Assembly (NCBI RefSeq): GCF_009829085.1
Contig: NZ_WUQY01000016.1
Coordinates: 1 to 64,000, forward strand
Direction: 5' to 3'
DNA: 64,000 nt
Source of the DNA: Sphingobacterium bovisgrunnientis
GTDB taxonomy: Bacteria > Bacteroidota > Bacteroidia > Sphingobacteriales > Sphingobacteriaceae
Shown one piece after another: positions 45,407 through 55,028 of the stretch. How positions within the stretch are numbered: the first letter of the stretch is position 1; each line of letters begins with the position of its first letter. The position numbers and the translations under genes were made by a program. The notes below the pieces were generated by a model that worked only from the letters and a program-made list of their open reading frames with translations, was not told the origin of the DNA and searched no databases.

Positions 45407-45421
45407 TCAGCCTTTAGCTGA
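45407..45421. other. Small hairpin between rpsK and rpsD
   Basis: TCAGC / GCTGA, 5-bp stem with CTTTA loop in the 66-bp gap; weak on its own. Confidence 0.4.
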
Positions 45422-45448
45422 CGAATCTTATCTTAAACAATACTATTA

Positions 45449-45838
45449 TTAAACTCTTCTGCGTTTTGGAGGACGACAACCGTTGTGAGGAAGTGGTGTA
45501 ATATCTTTGATAGTAGTTACATCAATACCTACAGTTTGTAATGTACGGATCGCTGATTCACGACCTGCACCTGGTCCTTTAACGAAAACTTCAACTTTAC
45601 GTAATCCTAAGTCATGTGCAACTTTACCACAGTCAGAAGCAGCTTGACCTGCAGCATATGGAGTGTTCTTTTTAGAACCTCTAAAGCCCATTTTACCAGC
45701 TGATGACCATGAAATAGTTTGACCTGAATTGTTTGTCAAAGTAATAATAATGTTGTTAAAAGTAGCATTGATATGAGCTTGACCTACAGGCTCGATAACA
45801 ACGATACGTTTTTTAGTAACTTTTTTACTTTTAGCCAT
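45449..45838 (-). CDS. rpsK: Ribosomal protein uS11
   Basis: A 129-residue platform protein of the small subunit. [44 protein letters not shown] and the C-terminal [18 protein letters not shown] are standard uS11 hallmarks. Ten bases after rpsM and 66 bp before rpsD. Confidence 0.97.
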   Translation of the reverse strand: MAKSKKVTKKRIVVIEPVGQAHINATFNNIIITLTNNSGQTISWSSAGKMGFRGSKKNTPYAAGQAASDCGKVAHDLGLRKVEVFVKGPGAGRESAIRTLQTVGIDVTTIKDITPLPHNGCRPPKRRRV

Positions 45839-45848
45839 TTCTTACTTA

Positions 45849-46226
45849 TTATTTAGTAGCTTTTTTCTTGTTTGCAACTGTCTTACGTTTACCTTTACGT
45901 GTACGTGTGTTGTTTTTAGTACGTTGACCACGAACTGGTAAATGTTTACGGTGACGTAGGCCACGGTAACAACCAATATCCATCAAACGTTTGATGTTCA
46001 ATTGAACCTCTGAACGCAAAGCACCTTCTACTTTAATCTCATCATTGATGATAGTACGAATAGCTGCTAATTGATCATCGTTCCACTCTGAAACTTTAAC
46101 GTCTTCACTGATACCTGCTTTTTCTAAGATATAAGCAGCAGTGGCACGACCAACACCGAAAATGTAGGTAAGGCCAATAACACCTCTTTTGTTTTTAGGT
46201 AAATCTATACCTGATATCCTTGCCAT
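45849..46226 (-). CDS. rpsM: Ribosomal protein uS13
   Basis: A 125-residue head protein contacting the P-site t[33 protein letters not shown] is the canonical N-terminus and [25 protein letters not shown] the basic C-terminal signature. Thirty bases after rpmJ and 10 before rpsK. Confidence 0.97.
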   Translation of the reverse strand: MARISGIDLPKNKRGVIGLTYIFGVGRATAAYILEKAGISEDVKVSEWNDDQLAAIRTIINDEIKVEGALRSEVQLNIKRLMDIGCYRGLRHRKHLPVRGQRTKNNTRTRKGKRKTVANKKKATK

Positions 46227-46256
46227 ATAATTTTTTAAGCGATTTTGTTAAATTAA

Positions 46257-46373
46257 TTATCCCTGACGTTGTTTGAATTTAGGGTTCTTTTTGTTGATCA
46301 CAAAAATCTTTCCTTTACGACGGATGATTTTACAGTCCGCGCTACGTTTTTTTACTGATGCTCTTACTTTCAT
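46257..46373 (-). CDS. rpmJ: Ribosomal protein bL36, zinc-free form (38 aa)
   Basis: Read directly from the minus strand: [14 protein letters not shown] at the start and NPKFKQRQG at the end, stop TAA at 46257. Only one cysteine (C14) remains. The usual zinc ligands are replaced at positions 11 (Ser), 27 (Asn) and 32 (Lys), so it cannot bind zinc. It lies between infA and rpsM in the standard order. Confidence 0.95.
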   Translation of the reverse strand: MKVRASVKKRSADCKIIRRKGKIFVINKKNPKFKQRQG

Positions 46374-46411
46374 TGTAATAAAATTGTTAAAGCTCCTTAC
46401 AGAGCGCTATC

Positions 46412-46630
46412 TTATTTATAACGATATGTTATTCTACCTTTTGTTAAATCATAAGGTGACATCTCTAATTTTACTTTGTCTCCTGGAAGGATTTTGATGT
46501 AGTGCATACGCATTTTACCCGAAATATGCGCAATGATCTCATGCCCATTTTCTAACTCCACACGAAACATAGCATTAGATAATGCTTCTCTGATAACTCC
46601 GTCTTGTTCTATTGAGGCTTGTTTAGCCAT
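46412..46630 (-). CDS. infA: Translation initiation factor IF-1
   Basis: A 72-residue OB-fold protein that helps 30S initiation. [32 protein letters not shown] and the C-terminal [21 protein letters not shown] match IF-1. Located between map and rpmJ, the typical position in this superoperon. Confidence 0.97.
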   Translation of the reverse strand: MAKQASIEQDGVIREALSNAMFRVELENGHEIIAHISGKMRMHYIKILPGDKVKLEMSPYDLTKGRITYRYK

Positions 46631-46660
46631 ATATCAATTCTAATTTACGTTGTAACAACC

Positions 46661-46679
46661 TGCACTTAACAGGAGTGCA
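46661..46679. other. Small hairpin between map and infA
   Basis: TGCACT / AGTGCA, 6-bp perfect stem with a 7-nt loop in the 77-bp gap. Confidence 0.45.
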
Positions 46680-46707
46680 AAGATAAATAAAAAATACTGA
46701 ATACCAA

Positions 46708-47490
46708 CTACTTTTTATTTAAAACTTTTTCGATCTCATCAAAATTCAACAGCACATCTGGTGCGCCTTTGCGAATCGCAACCATCTGCTCAAAATGTGC
46801 AGACAACTTGCCATCCACTGTACTCACCGTCCAACCATCGTCCCAAAACTTTACTCCTGCTTTGCCTGCATTGATCATTGGTTCAATACAAATTACCAAG
46901 CCTGATTCTAATTTTGGACCTGCACCTCTTTTACCGTAATTTGGAACTTCAGGTTTTTCGTGCAAGTTGACACCTACACCATGACCTACTAATTCTTTTA
47001 CGATTCCGAAATTGTAAGGTTGTACATACTCTTGAATTGCTGACGAAATATCACCCACACGTTTGCCAGCCACAGCCTGTTCGACTCCTTTTTGCAAAGA
47101 AGCTTTCGTTACGTCTAATAGTAATTGAGCTTCTTCTGAGATTTCACCTACACCAAATGTATACGCTGAATCTGAAATAAAACCGTTAAGATTTACCCCC
47201 CCATCAACAGAAACTAAATCACCATCTTTGATGACATAGTCACTAGGGAAACCATGAACAATTTGATCATTAACAGAAATACATAGGGAATAAGGAAAAC
47301 CATGATAATTTAAAAACGCAGGTGTACCACCGTGATCTTTGATATAGTCATATGCTAACTTATCTAATGAAATAGTCGTGACACCAGGTTTTATTACCTT
47401 AGCGATTTCAGCAAGTAAATTCGAGAGTACATTTGCTGACTCTCGAATTTGCTCGATTTGTTCTTCTGTTTTATAAATTACTTTAGACAT
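46708..47490 (-). CDS. map: Methionine aminopeptidase, type I
   Basis: A 260-residue metalloenzyme that removes N-terminal Met from new proteins. Metal/catalytic residues: D in SVDGGVNLNGFISDSAYTF (two Asp), H in VGHGVG, E in CIEPM, E in HFEQMVAI, and H in NYHGFP. No zinc-finger extension. Located directly after secY (8-bp gap), as in many bacteria. Confidence 0.96.
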   Translation of the reverse strand: MSKVIYKTEEQIEQIRESANVLSNLLAEIAKVIKPGVTTISLDKLAYDYIKDHGGTPAFLNYHGFPYSLCISVNDQIVHGFPSDYVIKDGDLVSVDGGVNLNGFISDSAYTFGVGEISEEAQLLLDVTKASLQKGVEQAVAGKRVGDISSAIQEYVQPYNFGIVKELVGHGVGVNLHEKPEVPNYGKRGAGPKLESGLVICIEPMINAGKAGVKFWDDGWTVSTVDGKLSAHFEQMVAIRKGAPDVLLNFDEIEKVLNKK

Positions 47491-47498
47491 CTAAAGAA

Positions 47499-48839
47499 TT
47501 AAATAGCTGATTGATCATACCCCTCTACTCCAACAGCCGAACGGCCTTTAACGCGTCCCGTCTTCATCAATCCATCATAATGACGCATCAATAAATGAGA
47601 CTCGATTTGTTGAAGTGTATCTAAAACAACACCTACCAAAATCAATAGCGAAGTACCACCATAAAAATGTGCGAAGTTATTATTTACTCCTGCAGCACTT
47701 GCGATAGCTGGTAATATTGCTATGATAGCTATAAAAATTGCACCTGGGAAAGTGATACGAGAAATTACATTATCAATGAATAAATTCGTATCGTATCCCG
47801 GTTTGATGCCTGGTACGAATCCACCGTTCTTCTTCATGTCTTCTGACATTTGTTGCGGATTCACCATGATAGCTGTATAGAAAAATGTAAATGCAATGAT
47901 TAACACTGCGAATGTCACATTATACGCTATTGAAGTAAAATCAGTCAATGAAGTCAAAAAGTCAGATTGAAGACTTGGGAAAAATTGTGCCAATGACATA
48001 GGCAAAAACATGATCGCTTGCGCAAAGATAATAGGCATTACACCCGCTGCGTTTACTTTCAAAGGAATGTACTGACGCACACCACCTACTTGTTTATTAC
48101 CTACAATTTTCTTCGCATATTGCACTGGTATCTTGCGAACTCCCTGTACGATCAATATAGTAAAGATCACAACAAAGAATAAAGCAATAAACTCAACGAT
48201 AAATGGAATAATACCACCACCACTAGGACTCATACGAGAACCCCACTCGGCAACGATGCCTCCTGGTAATTGTGCGATAATACCAGCCATGATAATCAAT
48301 GAGATACCATTACCAATACCTTTATCGGTGATTTTCTCACCCAACCACATCACAAACAAAGTACCTGCTGACAATACAATAGCAGCTAGAATAGTGAACA
48401 TTGGATCTTCGATAGTCTTAGCAGAAGCATCAATTTGAGTCTTCACATAAGCTATAGCTTGCACCAATGTGATCGCTACTGTTAGGTAACGCGTTATCTG
48501 AGTCATTTTTTTACGACCAGACTCACCTTCCTTTTGCATTTTCTGAAAGGCAGGAACTGCAATCCCCAATAATTGTACAACGATAGAAGCCGAGATGTAA
48601 GGCATTACACCAAGAGCAAATATTGCCGAACGTGAAAAAGATCCTCCTGAGAACATATTGATCATCCCCAAAAGACCTTCCTTTTCTCCAGCACTAGCTA
48701 ACGCATCTGGATTAACACCTGGCAATACCACGTGACATCCAATACGATAAATTAGAAGAAATAGTATCGTATTCAAAATACGGTTACGTAAATCTTCTAT
48801 CTTCCATATATTGGTTAAGGTTGTGATTAGTTTTTTCAT
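47499..48839 (-). CDS. secY: Protein translocase subunit SecY
   Basis: A 446-residue ten-helix membrane channel of the Sec system. RNRILNTILFLLIYRIGCHV starts helix 1; GMINMFSGGSFSRSAIFALGVMPYISASIV is the plug-helix region; GNKQVGGVRQYIPLKVNAAGVMP is the cytoplasmic loop binding SecA/ribosome. It follows rplO by 3 bp. Confidence 0.97.
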   Translation of the reverse strand: MKKLITTLTNIWKIEDLRNRILNTILFLLIYRIGCHVVLPGVNPDALASAGEKEGLLGMINMFSGGSFSRSAIFALGVMPYISASIVVQLLGIAVPAFQKMQKEGESGRKKMTQITRYLTVAITLVQAIAYVKTQIDASAKTIEDPMFTILAAIVLSAGTLFVMWLGEKITDKGIGNGISLIIMAGIIAQLPGGIVAEWGSRMSPSGGGIIPFIVEFIALFFVVIFTILIVQGVRKIPVQYAKKIVGNKQVGGVRQYIPLKVNAAGVMPIIFAQAIMFLPMSLAQFFPSLQSDFLTSLTDFTSIAYNVTFAVLIIAFTFFYTAIMVNPQQMSEDMKKNGGFVPGIKPGYDTNLFIDNVISRITFPGAIFIAIIAILPAIASAAGVNNNFAHFYGGTSLLILVGVVLDTLQQIESHLLMRHYDGLMKTGRVKGRSAVGVEGYDQSAI

Positions 48840-48842
48840 GTA

Positions 48843-49289
48843 TTAAAGTTTTACGATAGAACCACCTGCAGCTTCGATTGCTTTTTGAGCCGACGCTGAG
48901 AATGCATGCGCTTTAACTTCAACTTTAGATTTTAACTCACCACGACCCAATACTTTTACTAGGTCATTTTTAGAAGCTAAACCATGAGCTTTTAATGTAT
49001 CGAAATCAATAACAGTTAAGTTATGTTTTACGATTAAAGCTTCTAATACGTCTAAGTTCACACCATTGTATTCTACGCGGTTAGCATTTTTGAAACCGAA
49101 TTTAGGTACGCGACGTTGCAAAGGCATTTGACCACCTTCGAAACCGATTTTAGTAGAGTGACCTGAACGTGAGCCAGCACCTTTGTGACCACGTGTAGAT
49201 GTACCACCACGACCAGAACCTTGACCACGACCAATACGTTTTCTGTTTTTTGTTGAACCAGCTGCTGGTTTTAAATTACTTAAGTTCAT
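48843..49289 (-). CDS. rplO: Ribosomal protein uL15
   Basis: A 148-residue large-subunit protein. MNLSNLKPAAGSTKNRKRIGRGQGSGRGGTSTRGHKGAGSRSG is the Gly/Arg-rich extension that enters rRNA; the globular part follows. Its N-terminus is separated from rpmD by 124 bp, holding a hairpin. Confidence 0.96.
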   Translation of the reverse strand: MNLSNLKPAAGSTKNRKRIGRGQGSGRGGTSTRGHKGAGSRSGHSTKIGFEGGQMPLQRRVPKFGFKNANRVEYNGVNLDVLEALIVKHNLTVIDFDTLKAHGLASKNDLVKVLGRGELKSKVEVKAHAFSASAQKAIEAAGGSIVKL

Positions 49290-49370
49290 TTTTTAAACTA
49301 AGATTGTGTTGCCCCTTCGCTTTCACTATACAGGAAACAACGATTAACAAATAATATTAATAAACAACTA

Positions 49371-49396
49371 ATGGAAAGAACCTAAATTCTTTCCAT
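49371..49396. other. 10-bp hairpin between rpmD and rplO
   Basis: ATGGAAAGAA / TTCTTTCCAT perfect 10-bp stem with CCTAAA loop (plus strand) in the 124-bp gap. No strong T-run follows. Confidence 0.65.
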
Positions 49397-49413
49397 ATAG
49401 TATTTTTTGCTTA

Positions 49414-49593
49414 TTAGATAGCTTCTACAGCTACCAAATGGTTTACTTTACGTACCATTCCGATAATAGCTGCTGTAGCTTCTACTTCTACAGAGTCATT
49501 GATTTTTTTCAACCCTAATGCCTCAATAGTTTTCTTTTGGCGCTCGCTTCTGTCGATAACGCTCTTTATCTGGGTAATTTTGATTTTTGCCAT
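49414..49593 (-). CDS. rpmD: Ribosomal protein uL30 (59 aa)
   Basis: Read directly: [20 protein letters not shown], ending [10 protein letters not shown] with TAA at 49414. 59 residues, matching uL30. It lies 5 bp after rpsE and before rplO, the standard order. Confidence 0.96.
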   Translation of the reverse strand: MAKIKITQIKSVIDRSERQKKTIEALGLKKINDSVEVEATAAIIGMVRKVNHLVAVEAI

Positions 49594-49598
49594 GATAA

Positions 49599-50117
49599 TT
49601 AACCGTTAAATACTTTATTTAAATCGACACCGCGGTGTTGAGCTACTGTATATGCATCACGCATGCTTCCCAATGCTGTGATAGTTGCTTTCACTACGTT
49701 GTGTGGGTTTGATGATCCTAATGATTTAGCTAATACGTCTTTGATACCAGCAGATTCTAATACAGCACGCATCGCGCCACCTGCTAATACTCCAGTACCA
49801 CCTACAGCTGGTTTGATTAATACCGAACCACCTGAAAATTTACCGTATTGCTCGTGAGGTACAGTTCCATTGATGATAGGAACTTTTACCAAATTTTTCT
49901 TCGCATCATCGATACCTTTAGTGATCGCTTCAGTAACCTCTTTAGCTTTACCTAAACCGTAACCTACGATACCGTTTTCATCACCGACAACTACGATAGC
50001 TGAGAAACTAAAAGTACGACCACCTTTAGTAACTTTTGCTACGCGTTGGATGCTTACTAAGCGATCTTTTAATTCAATTTCGCTTGATTTTACTCTTTTA
50101 ATATTGCTTAATGCCAT
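49599..50117 (-). CDS. rpsE: Ribosomal protein uS5
   Basis: A 172-residue small-subunit protein at the mRNA entry site. [34 protein letters not shown] is the dsRNA-like domain and [23 protein letters not shown] the S5 C-terminal fold. It follows rplR by 12 bp. Confidence 0.97.
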   Translation of the reverse strand: MALSNIKRVKSSEIELKDRLVSIQRVAKVTKGGRTFSFSAIVVVGDENGIVGYGLGKAKEVTEAITKGIDDAKKNLVKVPIINGTVPHEQYGKFSGGSVLIKPAVGGTGVLAGGAMRAVLESAGIKDVLAKSLGSSNPHNVVKATITALGSMRDAYTVAQHRGVDLNKVFNG

Positions 50118-50129
50118 TATCTTCTTTGA

Positions 50130-50483
50130 TTAAAAGTCTAAACCGCCTTCGCGAGCACCTTCTGCCAATGATTTCACACGGCCGTGGTATAAGTACCCAT
50201 TACGGTCAAAAACTACTTTACTAATACCTGCTGCAACAGCTTTCTCAGCTACTAATTTACCTACAGCTTTAGATTGATCTACTTTATTACCTGATCCTAC
50301 GAAATCTTTAGATAAGCTAGAAGCTGAAGCTAAAGTTTTACCTGTATTATCGTCGATAACTTGTGCGTAGATACCTTTGTTAGATCTAAAAACTGATAAA
50401 CGTGGACGCTCAGTTGTGCCAGCAAGGTTTTTTCTAATTCCTTGTTTGATTCGCTCTCTGCGAGATGTTTTACTTCCTGCCAT
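50130..50483 (-). CDS. rplR: Ribosomal protein uL18
   Basis: A 117-residue 5S rRNA-binding protein. [38 protein letters not shown] and [26 protein letters not shown] are typical. It lies five bp after rplF. Confidence 0.97.
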   Translation of the reverse strand: MAGSKTSRRERIKQGIRKNLAGTTERPRLSVFRSNKGIYAQVIDDNTGKTLASASSLSKDFVGSGNKVDQSKAVGKLVAEKAVAAGISKVVFDRNGYLYHGRVKSLAEGAREGGLDF

Positions 50484-50488
50484 GGTTA

Positions 50489-51043
50489 TTATTTTTTAGC
50501 TGATTTACCTGCTTTTCTTCTTAATACTTCACCCGCGAACTTGATACCTTTACCTTTGTAAGGCTCTGGAGCGCGGAAGCTGCGGATTTTCGCTGCTATT
50601 TGACCAATTAACTGTTTGTCAACTGATTCTAACGTGATAGTAGGGTTCTTACCTTTTTCAGCAGTAGTTGTAACTGTAATTTCCTTTGGCAATACGAAAA
50701 CGATCTGGTGAGAGAAACCTAGAGTTAACTCTAATGTATTACCAGTGTTTGCAGCACGGTAACCTACACCGACTAACTCTTGTGTAGTTTTGTAACCTTC
50801 AGTAACACCAATCACCATATTGTTTAATAGTGAACGGTATAAACCGTGTAATGCTTTGTGTTTCTTTTGTTCAGTAGGACGAGTTACAATGATGTTGCCA
50901 TCTTCTTCTTTGATTGTAATGTCGCTGTCTACTTGTTGTGATAGTTCACCTTTAGGACCTTTTACTGTTACCAGATTCTTATCTGATACAGTCACCGTTA
51001 CTCCCGCGGGAATAGCGATAGGTGCTTTTCCAATTCTTGACAT
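50489..51043 (-). CDS. rplF: Ribosomal protein uL6
   Basis: A 184-residue protein near the sarcin-ricin loop. The ATG at 51043 gives [15 protein letters not shown], the standard start; upstream in-frame residues are untranslated leader. [14 protein letters not shown] and [25 protein letters not shown] complete the two-domain fold. Confidence 0.97.
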   Translation of the reverse strand: MSRIGKAPIAIPAGVTVTVSDKNLVTVKGPKGELSQQVDSDITIKEEDGNIIVTRPTEQKKHKALHGLYRSLLNNMVIGVTEGYKTTQELVGVGYRAANTGNTLELTLGFSHQIVFVLPKEITVTTTAEKGKNPTITLESVDKQLIGQIAAKIRSFRAPEPYKGKGIKFAGEVLRRKAGKSAKK

Positions 51044-51065
51044 TTCTTTGTGTTTTTTTCCTAGA

Positions 51066-51464
51066 TTAATAAACGTAACATAAAACCTCACCACCTACAT
51101 TTTGTAAGCGAGCTTCTTTATCTGTCATTACACCCTTTGATGTAGACAAGATAGCGATACCCAAACCGTTCAAAACGCGAGGCATGTTGTCGACATTTGC
51201 ATACTTTCTTAAACCAGGTTTACTCACACGTGTCAAAGTGCGAATAGCCGGTACTTTGCTAATTGGGTTATACTTCAACGCAATTTTGATAGAACCTTGA
51301 GGTCCTTCTTCTACGAATTTGTAATTAGCAATGTAACCTTTGTCAAAAAGAACTTTAGTGATTTCTTTTTTTAGGTTCGATGCAGGAATTTCAACAACCC
51401 TGTGGTTGGCCTTAATGGCATTCCTTACTCGTGTAAGGTAATCCGCTATTGGATCTGTATTCAT
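51066..51464 (-). CDS. rpsH: Ribosomal protein uS8
   Basis: A 132-residue small-subunit protein; in E. coli the translational repressor of the spc operon. ATG at 51464 ([16 protein letters not shown]). C-terminal [19 protein letters not shown] is the S8 core. It is separated from rpsN by 142 bp with a terminator-like hairpin. Confidence 0.96.
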   Translation of the reverse strand: MNTDPIADYLTRVRNAIKANHRVVEIPASNLKKEITKVLFDKGYIANYKFVEEGPQGSIKIALKYNPISKVPAIRTLTRVSKPGLRKYANVDNMPRVLNGLGIAILSTSKGVMTDKEARLQNVGGEVLCYVY

Positions 51465-51546
51465 TATGTAAAAATATTGTGACAATGGTTTCCAATACTC
51501 ATTTGAGCACAAGACCTACTGTCTGTTAAAAATTAAATTGCAATGC

Positions 51547-51584
51547 AAAAGCCCTGATAAGTCTTATTTCAGACTTATCCGGGC
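51547..51584 (-). terminator. Terminator-like hairpin inside the ribosomal operon (rpsN/rpsH gap)
   Basis: On the minus strand GCCCGGATAAGTCT pairs with AGACTTATCAGGGC (13 of 14) around a 6-nt loop and is followed by TTTT. It has the form of an intrinsic terminator or attenuator between rpsN and rpsH in mid-operon. Confidence 0.75.
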
Positions 51585-51606
51585 AAAAATAGTTATTTTT
51601 TCTTGA

Positions 51607-51876
51607 TTACCAAGAAGCTTTTGTAACCCCTGGGATTTTACCATCAAGTGCCATCTCACGGAAAGTAACACGAGAGATACCAAATTGACGCATATATCCT
51701 TTAGGACGACCTGTTAATTTACAACGATTGTGTAAACGAACTGGTGAAGCATTTTTAGGTAATTTATCTAATGCTGCGTAGTCTCCAGCTTCTTTAAGAG
51801 CTGCACGTTTAGCTGCGTATTTAGCAACTAATTTTTGACGTTTTACTTCGCGTGCTTTTAATCCTTCTTTAGCCAT
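51607..51876 (-). CDS. rpsN: Ribosomal protein uS14, zinc-free form
   Basis: An 89-residue uS14. [31 protein letters not shown] and [30 protein letters not shown] are present; only one cysteine, so it lacks the CXXC zinc pair of the short form. Eight bases overlap with rplE. Confidence 0.95.
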   Translation of the reverse strand: MAKEGLKAREVKRQKLVAKYAAKRAALKEAGDYAALDKLPKNASPVRLHNRCKLTGRPKGYMRQFGISRVTFREMALDGKIPGVTKASW

Positions 51877-52438
51877 TGTTGTTCGAATTTTGATTTTTGA
51901 ATGGTAAACCGAATTGTTTTAATAACTCCAACGCTTCGATATCGTTTCCAGCAGAAGTCACGAATGTGATATCCATACCTGAGATTTTATTGATTTTGTC
52001 AATGTTGATCTCGGGGAAGATGATTTGCTCTGTGATACCTAAGTTGTAGTTACCTCTTCCGTCAAAACCTTTGTCATTGATACCACGGAAATCGCGGATA
52101 CGAGGCAAAGATACTGCGATCAAACGGTCTAAGAATTCGTACATATTGTTGTCGCGTAATGTTACACGAGCACCAACTGGCATTCCTTTACGAAGTTTGA
52201 AGTTAGAGATATCCTTTTTTGATTTGGTAGCAACTGCTTGCTGACCAGTGATCAAAGTTAATTCAGCGATAGCGTTATCGATTAATTTTTTGTCTGCAGT
52301 AGCAGCTCCTACACCTTGTGAAACAACTATTTTCTCAAGTTTTGGAACTTGCATAACGCTTTTATACTGGAATTTTTCTTTAAGCGCAGTACGGATTTCC
52401 TCCGCATATTTTGCTTTTAATCTTGGTACGTAAGTCAT
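51869..52438 (-). CDS. rplE: Ribosomal protein uL5
   Basis: A 189-residue 5S rRNA-binding central protuberance protein. [25 protein letters not shown] and [33 protein letters not shown] fit uL5. Its stop region overlaps rpsN by 8 bp, and its start overlaps rplX by 1 bp. Confidence 0.96.
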   Translation of the reverse strand: MTYVPRLKAKYAEEIRTALKEKFQYKSVMQVPKLEKIVVSQGVGAATADKKLIDNAIAELTLITGQQAVATKSKKDISNFKLRKGMPVGARVTLRDNNMYEFLDRLIAVSLPRIRDFRGINDKGFDGRGNYNLGITEQIIFPEINIDKINKISGMDITFVTSAGNDIEALELLKQFGLPFKNQNSNNNG

Positions 52439-52782
52439 TATTTAATTTCCTCCCCTGATTTTTTAGCGTAACGAACAATTTTGCCATCTGCATTCACTTT
52501 ACGACCTACACGAGTTGGAGCTCCTGTTTTAGGATCGATCAAAGCTAAGTTTGAGATGTTGATAGCAGCTTCTTTCTCGATAATACCACCTTGAGGATTA
52601 GCTGCACTTGGTTTAGTGTGTTTTTTTACGATGTTAGCGCCTTCTACGATAGCTCTGTTTGCATCCACTAAAATTTGCAATACTTTTCCTTGAACACCTT
52701 TAGAGTTACCAGCGATAACTTTCACTAAATCACCTTTTTTAAGTTTGATTTTGTGAGTTGTTGTTGTTTTTTTGTAAGCCAT
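52438..52782 (-). CDS. rplX: Ribosomal protein uL24
   Basis: A 114-residue early assembly protein with a KOW motif: [25 protein letters not shown]. The internal [20 protein letters not shown] is standard. Followed directly by rplE (1-bp overlap). Confidence 0.96.
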   Translation of the reverse strand: MAYKKTTTTHKIKLKKGDLVKVIAGNSKGVQGKVLQILVDANRAIVEGANIVKKHTKPSAANPQGGIIEKEAAINISNLALIDPKTGAPTRVGRKVNADGKIVRYAKKSGEEIK

Positions 52783-52784
52783 AA

Positions 52785-53153
52785 TTATAAAACCTCCGGT
52801 GCTAGTGATACAATCTTCATGAACTGTTTCTCACGTAATTCACGAGCCACAGGGCCGAAGATACGTGTTCCACGTGGTTCATCATTATTATTTAATAATA
52901 CTGCAGCATTGTCATCGAAACGAATGTAAGAACCATCTTTACGACGGATTTCTTTTTTCGTACGTACTACAACCGCTTTAGAAACTGATCCTTTTTTAAC
53001 GTTTCCTGAAGGCATAGCGCTCTTTACAGTTACAACAATCTTATCTCCGATTGATGCGTAACGCTTGCGCGTGCCACCCAACACACGGATTACTAAAACT
53101 TCTTTAGCACCGCTGTTGTCAGCTACATTTAGTCTTGATTCTTGTTGTACCAT
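52785..53153 (-). CDS. rplN: Ribosomal protein uL14
   Basis: A 122-residue intersubunit-bridge protein. [37 protein letters not shown] and [31 protein letters not shown] are near-invariant uL14 sequences. One-base gap to rpsQ; two bases to rplX. Confidence 0.97.
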   Translation of the reverse strand: MVQQESRLNVADNSGAKEVLVIRVLGGTRKRYASIGDKIVVTVKSAMPSGNVKKGSVSKAVVVRTKKEIRRKDGSYIRFDDNAAVLLNNNDEPRGTRIFGPVARELREKQFMKIVSLAPEVL

Positions 53154-53154
53154 G

Positions 53155-53409
53155 TTATTTAGCTCTTTCTATTATTTCAACTAATCTCCAGTTCTTTGTT
53201 TTACTCAGCGGACGAGTTTCCATGATTAATACCGTATCGCCGATACCGCAGGTATTAGTTTCGTCATGAGCTTTGAATTTAGTAGTTTTCTTAACGAATT
53301 TACCGTAGATAGGGTGTTTTACTTTACGTTCAACAGATACTACGATAGACTTGTCCATCTTGTTGCTAACTACTAAGCCGATTCTTGTTTTTCTTAAATT
53401 TCTTTCCAT
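53155..53409 (-). CDS. rpsQ: Ribosomal protein uS17
   Basis: An 84-residue OB-fold protein. ATG at 53409 ([21 protein letters not shown]) chosen; an upstream frame extension overlaps the end of rpmC and has no uS17 counterpart. [21 protein letters not shown] is the family core. Confidence 0.96.
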   Translation of the reverse strand: MERNLRKTRIGLVVSNKMDKSIVVSVERKVKHPIYGKFVKKTTKFKAHDETNTCGIGDTVLIMETRPLSKTKNWRLVEIIERAK

Positions 53410-53422
53410 TTTCGACTTGAAT

Positions 53423-53641
53423 TTATGCCTCAGAGGCTGTTTCAGATTTTGCTGCATTTTTACGCTTAGAAACCTCAGTAGAGATTTTAGCGATATTTTT
53501 GCGAGCTGCTTTTAAAACGTTAGGGTTTTCTAAAGCAGAAACAGCATGTGCAAATTTTAATTTGTTTAACGCCGCTTTTTCTTCAGCTAATTTAGCTGTT
53601 AAAGCTTCTGTTGTTAATTCTACGATTTCTGAATTTTTCAT
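53423..53641 (-). CDS. rpmC: Ribosomal protein uL29
   Basis: A 72-residue two-helix protein at the tunnel exit. [53 protein letters not shown] fits uL29. A 95-bp gap with a strong hairpin separates it from rplP. Confidence 0.95.
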   Translation of the reverse strand: MKNSEIVELTTEALTAKLAEEKAALNKLKFAHAVSALENPNVLKAARKNIAKISTEVSKRKNAAKSETASEA

Positions 53642-53685
53642 TTTGTTCAGTTTTAATGCTGGGTTATCAATTCTGTTTGTATGAT

Positions 53686-53710
53686 GCCTCTCGAGTAACG
53701 GTCGAGAGGC
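53686..53710. other. 9-bp GC-rich hairpin between rplP and rpmC
   Basis: GCCTCTCGA / TCGAGAGGC perfect stem, 7-nt loop. No T-run, so more a processing/stability element than a terminator. Confidence 0.75.
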
Positions 53711-53736
53711 TAAACTATTGACATTACCAACGATTT

Positions 53737-54159
53737 TTATGCTTCTACGTAATCTCTACGTATTACAAACTTAGTTTGTACCGGTAATTTTTGAGCTGCA
53801 AGGCGTAAAGCTTCTTTAGCAATTTCTAAAGATACACCTTCTGCTTCGAATAACATACGGCCTGGGCGAACAACTGCTACCCAATACTCGGGAGCACCTT
53901 TACCTTTACCCATACGTACCTCTGCAGGCTTTTTAGTAACCGGTTTGTCAGGGAAGATACGGATCCATACTTGACCTTCACGTTTCATAAAACGTGTTAC
54001 CGCGATACGAGCTGCCTCGATTTGACGGCTAGTGATCCATGCTTCTTCCATTGATTTGATACCGAAAGAACCGAAAGCTAATTCTGCTCCACGAGAAGCA
54101 TTACCTTTCATGCGGCCTTTTTGCATCTTTCTGAACTTCGTTCTTTTTGGCTGTAACAT
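53737..54159 (-). CDS. rplP: Ribosomal protein uL16
   Basis: A 140-residue protein near the A-site/5[25 protein letters not shown] and [30 protein letters not shown] are standard. Bracketed by hairpins in the flanking gaps. Confidence 0.97.
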   Translation of the reverse strand: MLQPKRTKFRKMQKGRMKGNASRGAELAFGSFGIKSMEEAWITSRQIEAARIAVTRFMKREGQVWIRIFPDKPVTKKPAEVRMGKGKGAPEYWVAVVRPGRMLFEAEGVSLEIAKEALRLAAQKLPVQTKFVIRRDYVEA

Positions 54160-54175
54160 GTTCGTATTTTTTTAA

Positions 54176-54194
54176 TCCCGACCTGACGTCGGGA
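54176..54194. other. 7-bp GC-rich hairpin between rpsC and rplP
   Basis: TCCCGAC / GTCGGGA with CTGAC loop in the 57-bp gap. The palindromic CCCGAC...GTCGGG core looks like a REP-type element. Confidence 0.6.
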
Positions 54195-54216
54195 CATTTT
54201 TAAATCTTGTTATTAA

Positions 54217-55017
54217 TTAATCTTTTTTAGCACCACGGTTGTTTCCACCACGGTTTCCACCACGGTTGTTGCTATCACGACGACCACCACGGTTATTACC
54301 GCCACGGTTGTCACGACGATCAGCACCGCCTTCGTTACCGCCACGAGTTTTCGTGTTAGAAGTTTGACCAATGTTAGGAGATAAGTCACGTTTACCGTAT
54401 ACTTCACCTTTACAGATCCATACTTTGATACCAATTTTACCGTAAGTAGTTAATGCTTCTGCTAAAGCGTAGTCGATATCAGCACGCAATGTGTGTAGAG
54501 GAGTTCTTCCTTCTTTGTATTGCTCAGTACGAGCCATCTCAGCACCACCTAAACGGCCTGAACACATGATTTTGATACCTTCTGCGCCCATACGCATTGT
54601 AGAAGCGATAGAAGTTTTCATTGCACGACGGAATGAAATACGTGCTTCTAATTGCTTAGCTACACCTTCAGCTACTAATTTAGCATCTAGTTCTGGACGT
54701 TTGATCTCGAAGATGTTGATTTGAACATCTTTTTTAGTCAGTTTTTTCAACTCTTCTTTGATCTTGTCTACTTCTTGACCACCTTTACCGATAACTATTC
54801 CTGGACGAGCCGTGTGAATAGTTACAGTGATGCGTTTTAAAGTTCTTTCGATAACAACTTTAGCTACGCCACCTTTTGCGATACGTACAGAAAGATATTT
54901 TCTGATTTTATGGTCTTCAACTAATTTATCGGAATAGTTCTTTCCGCCGAACCAGTTAGAATCCCATCCTTTGATGATACCTAATCTGCTACCTATTGGA
55001 TTTGCTTTTTGTCCCAT
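54217..55017 (-). CDS. rpsC: Ribosomal protein uS3 with RGG-type C-terminal tail
   Basis: A 266-residue mRNA-entry protein. [24 protein letters not shown] start, KH domain with [19 protein letters not shown], and the C-terminal fold to about residue 218. The last ~43 residues are a repetitive Gly/Asn/Arg tail ([20 protein letters not shown]...), absent in E. coli uS3 (233 aa). The tail is encoded by degenerate tandem DNA repeats. Confidence 0.95.
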   Translation of the reverse strand: MGQKANPIGSRLGIIKGWDSNWFGGKNYSDKLVEDHKIRKYLSVRIAKGGVAKVVIERTLKRITVTIHTARPGIVIGKGGQEVDKIKEELKKLTKKDVQINIFEIKRPELDAKLVAEGVAKQLEARISFRRAMKTSIASTMRMGAEGIKIMCSGRLGGAEMARTEQYKEGRTPLHTLRADIDYALAEALTTYGKIGIKVWICKGEVYGKRDLSPNIGQTSNTKTRGGNEGGADRRDNRGGNNRGGRRDSNNRGGNRGGNNRGAKKD

Positions 55018-55028
55018 TCTATAATAAA

